From contig NC_081412.1 of NCBI RefSeq assembly GCF_030272615.1, positions 346,770,169 through 346,834,168 of the forward strand: 64,000 nucleotides of DNA. Reading direction: 5' to 3'. The DNA is from Cryptomeria japonica (Eukaryota; Streptophyta; Pinopsida; Cupressales; Cupressaceae). Positions 35,225 through 45,400 of this stretch are shown in pieces. A program made the translations under genes and the position numbers. Positions within the stretch are counted from its first letter, which is position 1; the number at the start of each line of letters is the position of its first letter. The notes under the pieces were generated by a model. It was given only the letters and a program-made list of their open reading frames with translations. It searched no databases and had not been told where the DNA came from.

Positions 35225-36121
35225 AGGGTACCACGAGTGCCTAGGGAAAGAAGGTACAGAGTAGGCCAGGAAGTAACATGGGTACCCTCACATGCACAAA
35301 GACAAACATAGTTACAAGCTCAAATACAGGTGTAAGTGGACGCCCTAGCACAGGTTCAAGCATAGGAGTAGGAGGGAGGTCAAAGAGTGGCTCCCCAAGA
35401 TAGACCAATAGGAGCACCAGTGATCACACAGGAGGATTATGATTGCCTACATGGATTTGGGGATCAATTTGTGAGGGCTAGGGATGAGCAGAGGACTCAT
35501 ACAATGAGTCTACAGGTTGAGCTAGATGTAGAGAGGGATCAATCAACAATCTTATAGGCTGAGGTAGATAGGGGGATGGCACAACCATATGGGATGTAGG
35601 TTGAGAGAGATAGTCTATAGAGAACCCTTGATACAACCATTGTAGATAGGGATGCATATTAGGTTGAGCTCCTTGCAGGAGATGAGAGGAGGAGCATTGG
35701 TAGGAGAGATGGAGGCTATATGGACGAAGCTAGATGGTCTACGGGCACAACTAGCCAGAGCAAAGAAAATCCCACTTGATTGAAGGGAGAGAGGGATATA
35801 ACCCAACATATGTTGGTATCACAGGGGCTTTCACAAGTGTTTTCAGATGACATGGCAACCTGAGCACATGCATAGTGGGTAGCCCATGAGGTACAATACT
35901 ACAAAGTTTTGTATCATCAGGAAGTGGAAGAGGATTAGAGGGCTTCATCTTATGCAAAGAGTACACAATAAAGGTGGACCCAATAAAAGGCATCAAGTGG
36001 CTCAATGAGCATGAGGGTACCACGACCACCACCACTAGGACCTAGTTCAGGATGGGCAAGCTTCACACCATTAGATGGTGAGAGTATTGGGTAGAGGATT
36101 CGATGGACATAACAATTATTA
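35225..36121 (+). pseudogene. Decayed extra ORF in antisense orientation inside gypsy element 2
   Basis: One plus-strand frame (codons starting at positions equal to 2 modulo 3) reads through almost 300 codons with about 17 stops and no frameshift. It gives R-Y-R-V-G-Q-E-V-T-W-V-P, a Gln/Ala-rich part, P-I-G-A-P-V-I-T-Q-E-D-Y-D-C-L, then heptad-like V-E-L-D-V-E-R-D-Q-S...A-E-V-D-R. Most stops are TAG; the rest are TAA or TGA, each one C-to-T step from CAG, CAA or CGA, and the surroundings are Gln/Glu/Arg-rich. It lies between polypurine tract and pol, on the strand opposite pol. Extra antisense ORFs at this location are known from Tat-lineage elements, so that is my reading. Function unknown. 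Confidence 0.5.
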
Positions 36122-36130
36122 ATCCTAAGG

Positions 36131-36389
36131 GGATATCCTTTTGTACTCTGATTTGAAACATTTTTTGGATATGTGTGTTTGTGTGTCTAAATCTAGAAAA
36201 TAGGATTAGCAATCATGGTAAATGCTCAAATATAATATTAGTACATAAGTTATTACCTCATAACATGATACATCATCTAACATAAAGTCAACTTAAGTAT
36301 GTCCTAAATCATAGGAGTATCATCAACATGAAATACGGAAATAATTTCACACACACTAAACCACACATATGGTCACCAAGAGTCCAATA
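36131..36389. other. No gene seen
   Basis: AT-rich junction between gypsy element 2 and LINE-D; neither exact border is visible. Confidence 0.35.
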
Positions 36390-36401
36390 GTAGCAAGATA
36401 A

Positions 36402-36911
36402 ATGTCAAACATGAAAGGGGTATTATATTATGAAGATGCCCTATTAAAATTGCCAAGGTATGTTTTGGACTACTTGTTGTTTCTAGAGGTTTTCCAACAA
36501 ATGGAAAAATTTAATGTGAAATATGTGGATAACATGAAAAAGAAGGGATATTCTTTCCCCATTTCTCTCAATGAACACACATGTAAAAGCAATGGAGCTA
36601 CAAAGATTGTAGAAAGAATTTTGACAATATTTAATTTTGAATCTTTGTTTCCAAGATCACACTATGATAGTAAAGGTTTTATTAAATCCCATTTCCACGG
36701 AGGTAGTGTGTGTATACATCAATCACAATTGGAGGATTTTTGGGAAGACTATGTTGATGAAAAGGAAGTGAGGAGAAATGATTGGATGAGATTAACTAGA
36801 CATATCAAAGCTTTCAATCTACCACTTTTAGTTCCCAAGGAATGTATAGACGATGGCTCTAAATTGATTGATGGAGTGTATCAAAATATTGCTCTCAATC
36901 CTCTTCCTTAG
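36402..36911 (+). CDS. Unknown protein, 169 residues, in LINE-D
   Basis: An open frame starting ATG directly after a TAA (M-S-N-M-K-G) and ending TAG. The composition is protein-like: aromatic and charged residues mixed, R-Y-V-L-D-Y-L-L-F-L-E-V-F, Y-S-F-P-I-S-L-N-E-H-T-C, F-H-G-G-S-V-C-I-H-Q-S-Q-L-E-D-F-W. No signal peptide or membrane segment. It does not match ORF3 of LINE-A/B at the residue level, though it occupies an ORF3-like position upstream of the shared 3' tail. I do not recognise a family. The start may be an internal Met of a longer, truncated ORF. Confidence 0.4.
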   Translation: MSNMKGVLYYEDALLKLPRYVLDYLLFLEVFQQMEKFNVKYVDNMKKKGYSFPISLNEHTCKSNGATKIVERILTIFNFESLFPRSHYDSKGFIKSHFHGGSVCIHQSQLEDFWEDYVDEKEVRRNDWMRLTRHIKAFNLPLLVPKECIDDGSKLIDGVYQNIALNPLP

Positions 36912-37700
36912 ATCTAGTGGTCTAATTAAGAAATAATAGAGATTATAGACAAAGCTTCCCATGTTCTTGAAAGAACAATAAATTGGATTGAAAAGAAAAC
37001 CATGGGGCATGCTAGTCCTTATTTGACAAAGGGAACCCCTAGTAATGAACATAGTACAACTTAGGACTTAAATGTCTCAAAGGCTCTAGTGGGCACACAC
37101 CCTACTACTCAAAAGGCTAATACTTAGTCCAGAGGAGATGGAGAGCGACTTGAAGATAGAAAAAAATTGGAAGTTGTGTGTGAAGAGGATTCACCAGTAT
37201 CCCCTAAGAGAAAGATAAACCAAGGAACTAATGTTCTCATCCCTCAAATTATTGATAAAGTGTCAACTCCTGTTGTTAATACCTTAGATAGTGATTTTGT
37301 AATCTTCAACTAAATTGGGGGAGATAACATTTCTAATGCTTTCCATGATAATTCTGATCTCTCTTATGCTTGGTGATTCTATATCACCCGATCCTTCACT
37401 TGTGCCACCAAATAATGTCATTGCTAACATCTAACCTAGTTCCTCCATGATTGCCTCCCCCCTTGTTTGAAGAAGGTTGTGGAGAAGAAAAAGAGATATA
37501 GTTTGATGGAGGATGTAGAAGTGGAAACAGTGGCCAAGTTGCTCCAAGGTACCCCCAAACCCAAAAAGGCTAGAAGGATGTCACAAATGGTCGCTTCAAC
37601 CCAAATTCTAGGCATAGGGTTCTTGAGATTGTTGACCCATTGGAGATAAAGAATAACACAAAGTCACAGAACAAGAATTCAGTCCTAGTAAAGTGGATAT
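36912..37700 (+). pseudogene. Decayed charged C-terminal extension of the LINE-D ORF
   Basis: After the stop the text stays coding-like in patches: I-I-D-K-A-S-H-V-L-E-R-T-I-N-W-I-E-K-K (36935-36992), E-E-D-S-P-V-S-P-K-R-K-I-N-Q (37180-37220), V-N-T-L-D-S-D-F-V-I-F-N (37276-37311), then K-K-V-V-E-K-K-K-R-Y-S-L-M-E-D-V-E-V (37465-37520). Stops are scattered. A globular domain followed by a Lys/Glu-rich tail parallels ORF3 of LINE-A/B, which is why I group them. Confidence 0.35.
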
Positions 37701-37964
37701 GGGTCTTGCAACTTTGGAGGGGGATATTTGTCATGAAAATTTATTAAAAATAACGCTTTCAAAGAGAGTTAAAGTTAAGGAGTAAAATAATATAAGATTA
37801 CAGAAGCATGTAGGGTAGTGTTTTCCTTTCCTTAATCTTTTTCTCTATTATTCTTATGGAGGTGGAGTCATCTTCTATTGGTTTGGAGAGAGTTCAGATG
37901 GGAAAGACTAGGGCTTGGTTGTCTCGACTACTTTCTTCCTCTTTTGTTGATCCTTTTGAGGTGG

Positions 37965-38192
37965 TGGTGTCTCCTATTGAGGTGGATATTGGCTATGTGG
38001 TAGAGGTTGGAAGATCTTGTTTGGAGGCTTTTTCTACCTTGTTCCAAATTTGTGGCTGCTTGGGAGATGGGGAGGCTTGATTTTGGTTCTTCTTGCTATT
38101 GGGTTCTTTCTCTACTTTCCCTATTGATGTGGGGGCTTCTTCTTTGGAGGTGGATATAGTCTATGCTATAGAGGTAGGGATCTTCTATAAGG
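37965..38192. repeat. Diverged direct duplication in LINE-D 3' region
   Basis: CCTATTGAGGTGGATATTGG...GTGGTAGAGGTTGG (about 37973-38011) recurs as TTTGGAGGTGGATATAG...GCTATAGAGGTAGGG (about 38142-38182). The flanking 'TTCTTCTTTG/GTTTGGAG' wording is also similar. Unit about 170 bp. Confidence 0.5.
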
Positions 38193-38711
38193 GGGCATAT
38201 GTTATTTATTTCTCGATGGTTATGGGATCCATTCCAAAACCCATGGTGTTTATTTGGGGAGCCTACAAAAACCCCTGTGGCTTCCCTTCTTCATGACTAT
38301 TTCTTTTTGGGAGGTGTAGGTGCTATTTATTTTTCGAAAAGGTTATTGGAGCCTTCAAAACCCATTATTCTAGTGTAGTTTTATGTATTTATTTTTTGTT
38401 ACTAGAGATGAAGGCTATGTGAGCCTTGCCAAAACCCATGTTTCAATCTATGGGAGCCTTGTAGAACCCTTTGCTAATGTGTATCTGACATCTCTAGTTT
38501 GATGGCTTAGGCCTTGTGGGTGTCTCAACCATATCTTTGTTTTCTAGTTATTGATGTTTGGTTTTTAGTTTTCTTTGGTGTATCTATTAGCAACACTTTG
38601 TTTATGGGTTCTTGATTCCCACTAAGTCCAAATGGTTTTGGATCCCTTCAAAACTTGCTGTAAGGGGTTTTGGGTCCCCTAAAACCCTATTTAAACCTTA
38701 CTAAAAACAAG

Positions 38712-38908
38712 CATATTTCTTGCCTTGACATTATTTTCATGTTTCTTGATCTCATCAAGAATAGTAGAACCACCATTTGGAGCAGTGTAACCAGTCTTAA
38801 TAATGTCCCATATTCCAAGCAGTAGAGAATTCAAATGATATTCCATTCATGACTTCCAAGTAGAGTAGTTTGTGCCATTAAACCTTGGCACCTTCAAATA
38901 GATGTCAT
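38712..38908 (-). pseudogene. copia-D gag N-terminal fragment
   Basis: Minus strand: V-P-R-F-N-G-T-N-Y-S-T-W-K-S, a stop, M-E-Y-H-L-N-S-L-L-L-G-I-W-D-I-I-K-T-G-Y, then T-I-L-D-E-I-K-K-H-E-N-N-V-K-A-R-N. This is the standard gag start of plant copia elements ('FDGTNYSxWK...LWDIVExGY'). It is cut on the left by the LINE-D end. Confidence 0.75.
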
Positions 38909-39010
38909 ACATTATCTAGGAACTTTACTTCATCTCTGACCGACGCTCCATATAGAATATTTCCTCAAGTGGTTAAGCTTATCTCAGAGGAACCTTTCTA
39001 TGATATTAAT

Positions 39011-39237
39011 CATTGAACACACCAAAGGATTGAGAGGGGTGTGAATCTGTCTGGACCATAAGGCAACTTACTTATAATCCCTTAAAATTCAAACCACAAT
39101 TAACTTATCTTTGCAATTATGAAACACAAAACCACAAAGTATGACAAACACAAGAACACCACATATGCATGGAAAAACCAAGAAGGGAAAAACCACAGTG
39201 AGAATCACACTCATAATATGAATAATTGATTACAATG
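39011..39237 (-). repeat. copia-D 5' LTR, inner piece
   Basis: Preceded by a leader phrase CTCAAGTGGTTAAGCTT (38974) shared with copia-A and copia-B, and by a decayed primer site (near 38998-39010). It has the boxes TTGAGAGGGGTGTGAATC (39030-39047) and CATGGAAAAACCAAG...GGGAAAAACCACAG (39168-39200). It is interrupted at 39238 by a gypsy insertion and resumes at 48939/48944. Confidence 0.65.
39233..39237. repeat. Target-site duplication of gypsy 39-49 kb, left
   Basis: CAATG, against GAATG at 48939-48943: four of five bases match. Five bp is the expected size for gypsy integrase. Confidence 0.65.
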
Positions 39238-40395
39238 TGTCATGCCTGTGAAGTGTGATACCTATAGCTGAAACACAAATACTCAATAGATCATTACAAG
39301 CATGGTTAGCAAATTAAAAGAAAATGAAAGATGAACCATGAAAAAGCGACCTATCACCTCCTAAGAGGTGTGAGTATGGATTTTCTCTCAGATATGGATA
39401 AGCAATCCCAGTGACTTGACTACACCTAGATGGAGGATTTGAAATGATAATGATATGCAAGCTAGATGAGATAGATTATGATAGATTAATCCAAGAGACT
39501 AATTAAGCTAATGCTATGCATGATTAAGCTATGATGATGATGCAATTAAGCTAGAAAAGAGATTGATTAAGCTACATGATTCAACAATTATGCTAGAAAA
39601 CGATCAAATTAAGCTAATGCAATTGCCTATAACAATAATGCTCAAATTATATGCCTATAGTAACAATGCCTAAATTGATAATGAGATGGGATCCTTTGTG
39701 CTACAAAATTGGGGATATTTATAGGATTTCCAAGGTCAGGGGTGAGGTGATAGGAATCAATGATCAAGATTGAGTGTGAAGATATCAAGGGTGAAATTGG
39801 AGGAGGTTGGGAGAAGAGGTTGGAGGAAGGGACACTTGTCATCTCCGTGGTGACAAGTGTCAAGGAGCCTTGCTCATAAAAGGGAAAGTGTCCAAGAGAG
39901 GAGACATGTGGCCAAAGTACCATGTGTCTCAAGGGAAGAATATCCACACCATAGGAGGTTAGGATAAGGAGGTTAGAATGTGCAAGATAGGATAGGGTTA
40001 GTTAAACCCAGGATTAGGTGGAATGGGTTAGGTTAGAGGGATGGTTAGGTTAGGTGGTTAGAATTCAAGAGGCATGTGGGTAATTTGAATTTAAAAATTC
40101 AAATAATAGGAAAAGACTAATTAATTTTCAACAACTCATAAATTTATTTGTTTTAATTAATTAGAGGATTAGAAGAAATGAATTAAAATGGGGGAAAGAT
40201 TAATTAATTTGAATTAATTAATCAAAAGGGACCATTGAAATGAACCTATTAAATAAATCCTTAGATTTATTAAGTAGTAGATGAAAGGGAGAATTTAATC
40301 AAATTGCTAATGAATTTGATTAAATTAGGGCGGAGGATTAATTAAATAATTGCTTATTTAATTAATTATCTTCAGACCATTTTTAGGTGTATACA
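39238..40395 (-). repeat. 3' LTR of gypsy 39-49 kb
   Basis: 1158 bp, starting TGTCATGC and ending TGTATACA on the plus strand. It aligns along its whole length to 47788-48938 with scattered substitutions and small indels, so the insertion is not recent. It contains repeated ATTAAGCTA motifs (39502-39625) and an AATTAATT-rich right part. Confidence 0.93.
39502..39630. repeat. Cluster of ATTAAGCTA motifs in the gypsy LTR
   Basis: AATTAAGCTA or GATTAAGCTA occurs five to six times in about 130 bp, in both LTRs (48050-48180 in the right LTR, with some copies mutated). Confidence 0.75.
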
Positions 40396-40409
40396 TTTTT
40401 CCCCTCTTT
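40396..40409 (-). other. Polypurine tract of gypsy 39-49 kb
   Basis: The minus strand reads AAAGAGGGGAAAAA, directly abutting the LTR start TGTATACA. Such a tract primes plus-strand DNA synthesis in LTR retroelements. Confidence 0.8.
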
Positions 40410-42124
40410 GAAGCGAGGTGTGATGACGCGTTGATTCAAAGAATAATCTCATTTTGATGATGATATTAGTTCGATAGGATGCCCCAGCCATTGATTGATA
40501 AATTGCGACCTATAATGATTCCCCCTCAAGAGATCAATTGAGATAATTGACCTTTGGAGTGTGTGAATTTTTGCGAAATTGATATCCTGATTAGATATGA
40601 TTCGATTTCTGCAACTGTGGTTGATGAAAGTGCAAGTTCTACAATCATGATGATGTGGTTCTTGATTATTGATAAAGCTTTATTGATTAGATTGATAAGA
40701 TCGAGATTCAGTTTGGTTTCAGGAATAGCACCTCTTGTTTAAGACAAAGATGATCAAAGCGTCTGGTTTCAAGAATGATATATCATGTATAAGACTTGAT
40801 TAGAACGTCTGGTTCCAGCAAAGATACATCCTATACAAGACATGATATAATAGATTTAGATGTGATCGGTTGATAGAATTGATAAGGTTGATTGGATAAA
40901 GAACTGACATTTTGTTGATATCAAGTTGCAGGAAGATTCAGATATGCTGATGTTGGTTCTGTTGAGGGAGTAACATTAAATTTGTGTTGGGTCGACAATA
41001 GCTAGAGAGAGATGAGTCATCAGTCTGATTGTGTATACATTTATTATGATACCGTGATGATTCCTGCGATAGATTTAACCTTGGATAATATGAGCATGCA
41101 GGATCCCATGCAAGAATGAAATGCAATCTAAATGCAAATGCCAATGCAAAGCTACGTCCAGACCAGTCATTGGGTTATTGCGTTTTGTCATCATTGAGTT
41201 TTTATTTTTTTAAATGTGGGAAGTGAGTGCAAACATCGATGGTATAATTAAACCATGATGAATTGAGCACTACTTTCTTGGATTTTGATATTGCAAGTTA
41301 GCACAAGCATCGAGGTATAATTGAACCAAGATGACCTGAGTGTTGCTTGTGCAAAATAGGCAATACTAACCATTTTAATACACAAATTGGAAATGTCTTT
41401 GATGATACTCCGATGATCATGTCCTGAGACAAATTTGCACATATTAATGATTAATTTACAGATAGCAAATATGAAAAATATCATGTTCCTTCCTTGTTCC
41501 TCTAGTCATAGACATCCTGGAGTCACTCAGAAATCATGATAGCGAAAATCAAGATAGAAAAGTTGAACAAGCATGTTAAAATCATTATCCAAAAGATAGC
41601 ATCCATTGAAAAGTGTGTGATGTGCTTAGAGTGATATATGATAGTTTGATGGTTGACAATTTGATATCGTTTTCAACGTTGGATGTGTCTCAGTTTTCGT
41701 TTGATAAGAGTTTCCTGACTATTGTTCTACCTATTTGATTAAGCTCAAAATGATCAAACATTTTGCCCCCATCTAGGTGCAGGATTTTGCCCCAAGCCTA
41801 GCAACAAAGTCATTATGATATACCCAATGATCCAAACCATGGCGAGAAGCCACCTGGGATGCCTGCATATGTACAAAGGCTTTATTATGGCTATGAACAA
41901 CGTTGATGGAAAAGGAATGCAAGCGGAAGGATGCATGAACTTATAGATGGAAGAGCTAGCAGACAGATAGCGTCTGTTTGCTAGGTTTTTACCATCTATT
42001 TTTATTGCACTTTTTCTCATATTTGATTTTTCTGCTTTTTGACCGTTTTTGGATTTTTTCTGTTTTTTCACTATTTTTGGATTTTCTGCTTTTTCACTAT
42101 TTTTGGATTTTTCTGCTTTTTTAG
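40410..42124. other. 3' untranslated interior of gypsy element; no gene seen
   Basis: Between the end of pol and the polypurine tract. No sense or antisense ORF resembling a protein is visible, unlike the equivalent region of gypsy element 2. A T-rich tandem repeat adjoins the pol end (42022-42125). Confidence 0.55.
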
Positions 42125-42125
42125 A
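42022..42125. repeat. Four tandem copies of a 26-28-bp T-rich unit
   Basis: The unit resembles TTTTTGGATTTTTCTG followed by CTTTTTCACTA. Copies start near 42022, 42046, 42073 and 42099. On the minus strand they read as a Lys/Ser/Glu repeat (A-E-K-S-K-N-S-E-K) just after the end of pol, probably without meaning. Confidence 0.8.
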
Positions 42126-42483
42126 CATAAAACTTCTTCAGATGCATGCTATTGATGGGTTCCTTGAGCTGATCCCCATCCTGTGTTGATAGCTAATATG
42201 CTCCTCACCCAAATACTGCTGTGACCACAAATGGACCTAACCAGTTTGGTTCAAACTTTCCTTTCTTTTCTCGATTTGCCTGGTTGTGTGGATTTTCCTT
42301 TAGTATTAGTTCCCCAATTTGAAAGATTCGTGGTTTGACCTTGTGATTATAACTTTAGCACATTCTTTGCTGATATACCTTTAAATGATCAAAGGCATTT
42401 TGTCTTCGTTCATGGATTAATTCTAACTCCCGTAATCTAGATACTCGATGTTCTTCATCCGGGATAAGACCTTTTAATGATAC
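42126..42483 (-). pseudogene. Integrase C-terminal extension, broken end of the gypsy pol frame
   Basis: Continues the frame of the 1020-codon ORF past its TGA (42481-42483): R-V-S-R-L-R-E-L-E-L-I-H-E-R-R-Q-N-A-F, then K-V-K-P-R-I-F-Q-I-G-E-L-I-L-K, N-W-L-G-P-F-V-V-T-A-V-F-G and N-S-M-H-L-K-K-F-Y-V. This is the usual C-terminal part of a plant gypsy integrase. Four stops occur (TGA, TAA, TGA, TAG), so the gene is truncated here relative to its ancestor. Confidence 0.8.
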
Positions 42484-45400
42484 TCATAGAGAAGGTATCT
42501 CAACTTCTATTGGCATTATTGCTTCTGATCCATAAACAAGAGAGAAAGGTGTGGCACTTGTTGGTGTGCGGATACTAGTATAGTAGGCCCATAGGGCAAG
42601 GTTCAATTGAATATGCCAATCTCTTCCAACATCATTCACTATCTTTTTGAGGATTTTCAAAATAGTTTTGTTTGATGCTTCTGCTTGCCCATTTCCTTGT
42701 GAATAGTAGGGTGTGGAAAATATGTGTTGGATCTTGAATTTGTCACATAGCTCTTGGACATCCTGATTCTTGAACAGTCGCCCATTATCAGTGATAATGG
42801 TCATGGGTATTCCATAGCGAGAGATGATGTAGTTCAAGATAAATGCAGCAATTTGTTTTCCTATGATATTGATGAGAGCTACTACCTCAATCCATTTTGT
42901 GAAATATTCTATAGCTACAAGGATGAATTTGTGACCATTGGATGAAGAAGGATTTATCTTTCCTACTAGATCAAGAACCCATTGGTAGAAAGGCCAAGAT
43001 ATTGCCAAAGCATAAAGTTCTTGTGCTGGTGCATGAATCAAATTACCATGGATCTGACATCGTTTGCATGTTCTAGCTATCTGAAAAGAATCTTGTTCCA
43101 TAGTTGGCCAATAATAGCCCAAGCGTATGAGTTTTTTCGAAAGGGTAAGACCACTTGAATGAGTGCCATAAATGTTGTTATGGACTTCATGTAAGGCCTT
43201 CTCAGATTCTTCTTGTTTGAGACATCTTAAAAGAGTACCGTCCAGACCTCGTTTAAAAAGGGTATCCGCGACAAGAGTATAATGGGAGAATTGGTGAATA
43301 AAGTTTCTCTTTTGATTTTTTGATAAGTCAGGAGGGAGGATATTATCTTTCAGGTATGTGTAAGTTTGGCCATAGCGAGAGGAATCATGCCCAACAAGGT
43401 GAAAGAGACTTTTGGAATCAGGACAATTATGAGCAGGGTAAAACAACTCTTTCACCAAGAATTCGTAACACTCTTGATTTTCTTGTGTCTGAAGAAGAGA
43501 AGCAAGTGTTGCCATGGCATTGACTACTTTGTTGTCATTCCTTGGAATCTGCTGAAAAGTTATTTCTACAAAGTATTTCTTGATAACATCAACCATATTC
43601 TTATAAGGCATTAACTTTTCATCCTTTGTTTGATAATCATCGTTGATGTGATTGATGAAGAGCTGAGAGTCTCCATAGACTTGAAGCTGTGTAATGTTCC
43701 ATTCTATAGCCATTTTGATACCTGTAACCAAAGCTTCATATTTTGTTGTATTGTTGGTGCATGGAAAACTTAATTTGTATGATTTCATAATTGTATGACC
43801 TTGTGGTGTGATGAATAGAATGCTTGCTCCTGATCCATGCCGTGTTCCATTATTGATGCCTACTCCTGGACTGATATTCAGGTGATGTATTATAAGATTG
43901 GGATCAAACCCTGGAGTGTTTACATATGACCAGGTAAAATTGGTTTGCCATCTTTTGAAGGGTTCCAAATATTTTTGCCTTGCTAGTTCTGATAAAGAAA
44001 TTGTTGGGTATAGATCAGTTGTGCCGATGGTAACTGCCTCTGTTGGTTTGATCAAAATGGATGACCTTTCTTGATAGTATGCAAGTAAAGTGTCAAATAT
44101 CCCATCTTCCGGTGCCTTGAGGAGGTTTTCACAATTAGATGTGTCCTTTCTTTTTACTTTTTCATGATCTAATGTTGCCAAGAAATGGTTTTCAACAATA
44201 GACCTAATATTGTTTTTTTTATTTTCACTTTTGTGACTAGGAGATTTGGCACCCACTTGATTGGAAGATACGATAATAGCAAAATCCTTGGTGAAAGTTG
44301 TTGCAGGTTTGATTTCATCAAGATATAAGGATATGGCATGGTCAATGATGGCATGTTTTTCATTTTCCCAGTCCATAGGTTCAGGATGGATTAAGGGTAA
44401 AGGATCCTCATGTTGAATTGTTTCAAAGATATTAGGGGTCATGATAGAGATGTCAGAGATTTCGATATGTATTTCAATGTCTAGAACGATACTCTTGTCA
44501 GAATGACCTCTTGCAAGTAGCTCCTGATTGTCCTCGATTAAGTCCAAGTCAATCGAATGTGATTTTGATTCAAGTGGGCTAGTTTCTAACATTTGTTTTG
44601 CATACGTGTGAACTATATCAACACCTACATCTTCTTCTTCCCTTTCAATTTGAAGTTGATCTTGTTTGTTTTTCCATGATAGCAAATATTCTCCGTTCCA
44701 TCGACCTCTTAGCTGAATTTGTTTTTCCATGCTTGACAAAAGTGATGCAAATAATTGTTCCTTGGATTGTGTACTTGAAGATGCCACCTCTTTGTTATGT
44801 GGAATAATGACCTCTTGAGCTAGTTTTAGATTACTACAACACTGCAATGGATTTGAGTCTGCTAAGATCGTGATTTCTTGCCCATTGTATGGAAATTTCC
44901 GGCACTGATGACATGTTGATGGAATAGCATGTATGTCATGTATCCATGGTCTTCCCAAGAGTATGTTGTATGGTAAGTCCAAGTCTATAACCTGACATGC
45001 TATCTCTTTCTGAAAAGGTCCCACTCTGATGGGTAACAACACAATTCCTTTAGAGGAATGCTCTTTTTCATCATATGCTTTGATTTTTATCTTTTTTTGG
45101 GGATCAACTGCATCTTCTGAATAACCTAGAGTACAGACAAGACTTAATGAGCAAATGTTTAAGCCAAATCCCCCATCTATTAGGAAATGTTTAATGAGCT
45201 TTCTATGAACGATGACTTCAATTTGAAAGGGAGCGTTATGGGAATGTTGCAAGGAATCAATGCTTGGATATGAATGGGATGGACTTTGAATAGGATCCTC
45301 TGAAATAGGTTTGATGGGTATATTGTTTGGTGAGGATGCTATGGAAGATTCTTGCAAGTTTTCAAGAGGTGTAGGAATAGATGCCTTTGGAGAGTCAATT

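Larger units (their letters stand above)
33897..36130 (-). mobile_element. Tat-like gypsy element 2, 3' end (LTR plus 3' interior)
   Basis: A 3' LTR (33897-34953), a polypurine tract, and an interior similar to the 3' interior of the 39-49 kb gypsy element: CCCCTCTTTGACGCGG at 34959 versus CCCCTCTTTGAAGCGAGG at 40401, GATGCCCCA at 35006 versus 40478, and GATTCCCCCTCAAGA at 35044 versus 40519. The antisense ORF at 35225-36121 lies in this interior. Pol and the 5' LTR are missing or unrecognisable to the right, so the right end is approximate. Confidence 0.65.
36390..38707 (+). mobile_element. LINE-D: 3' portion of a LINE-A/B-type element
   Basis: The 3' end (38655-38707) reads GTAAGGGGTTTTGGGTCCCC, then AAAACCCTATTTAAACC, TTACTAAAAACAAG, which is the LINE-A/B tail in diverged form. 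Upstream, the G/T-rich tail with TTTGTTTTCTAG also matches in style. No RT or RNase H is seen, only an unknown ORF and a decayed charged extension. It ends inside the gag gene of copia-D, which starts at 38712 in the text. The left end is approximate and no target-site duplication was found. Confidence 0.6.

Noticed and set aside
38093-38296. Short Gly/Phe-rich ORF in LINE-D tail
   Set aside because: It sits in a T/G-rich 3' untranslated stretch with an internal duplication; no support as a gene.
39642-39947. Open frame in the left gypsy LTR (repeated at 48263-48490)
   Set aside because: It appears twice because the LTR is duplicated; it is not a pair of genes.
41754-42128. Lys/Ser/Glu repeat protein after gypsy pol
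   Set aside because: The repeat comes from a 26-28-bp T-rich tandem array, and the remainder is not protein-like.
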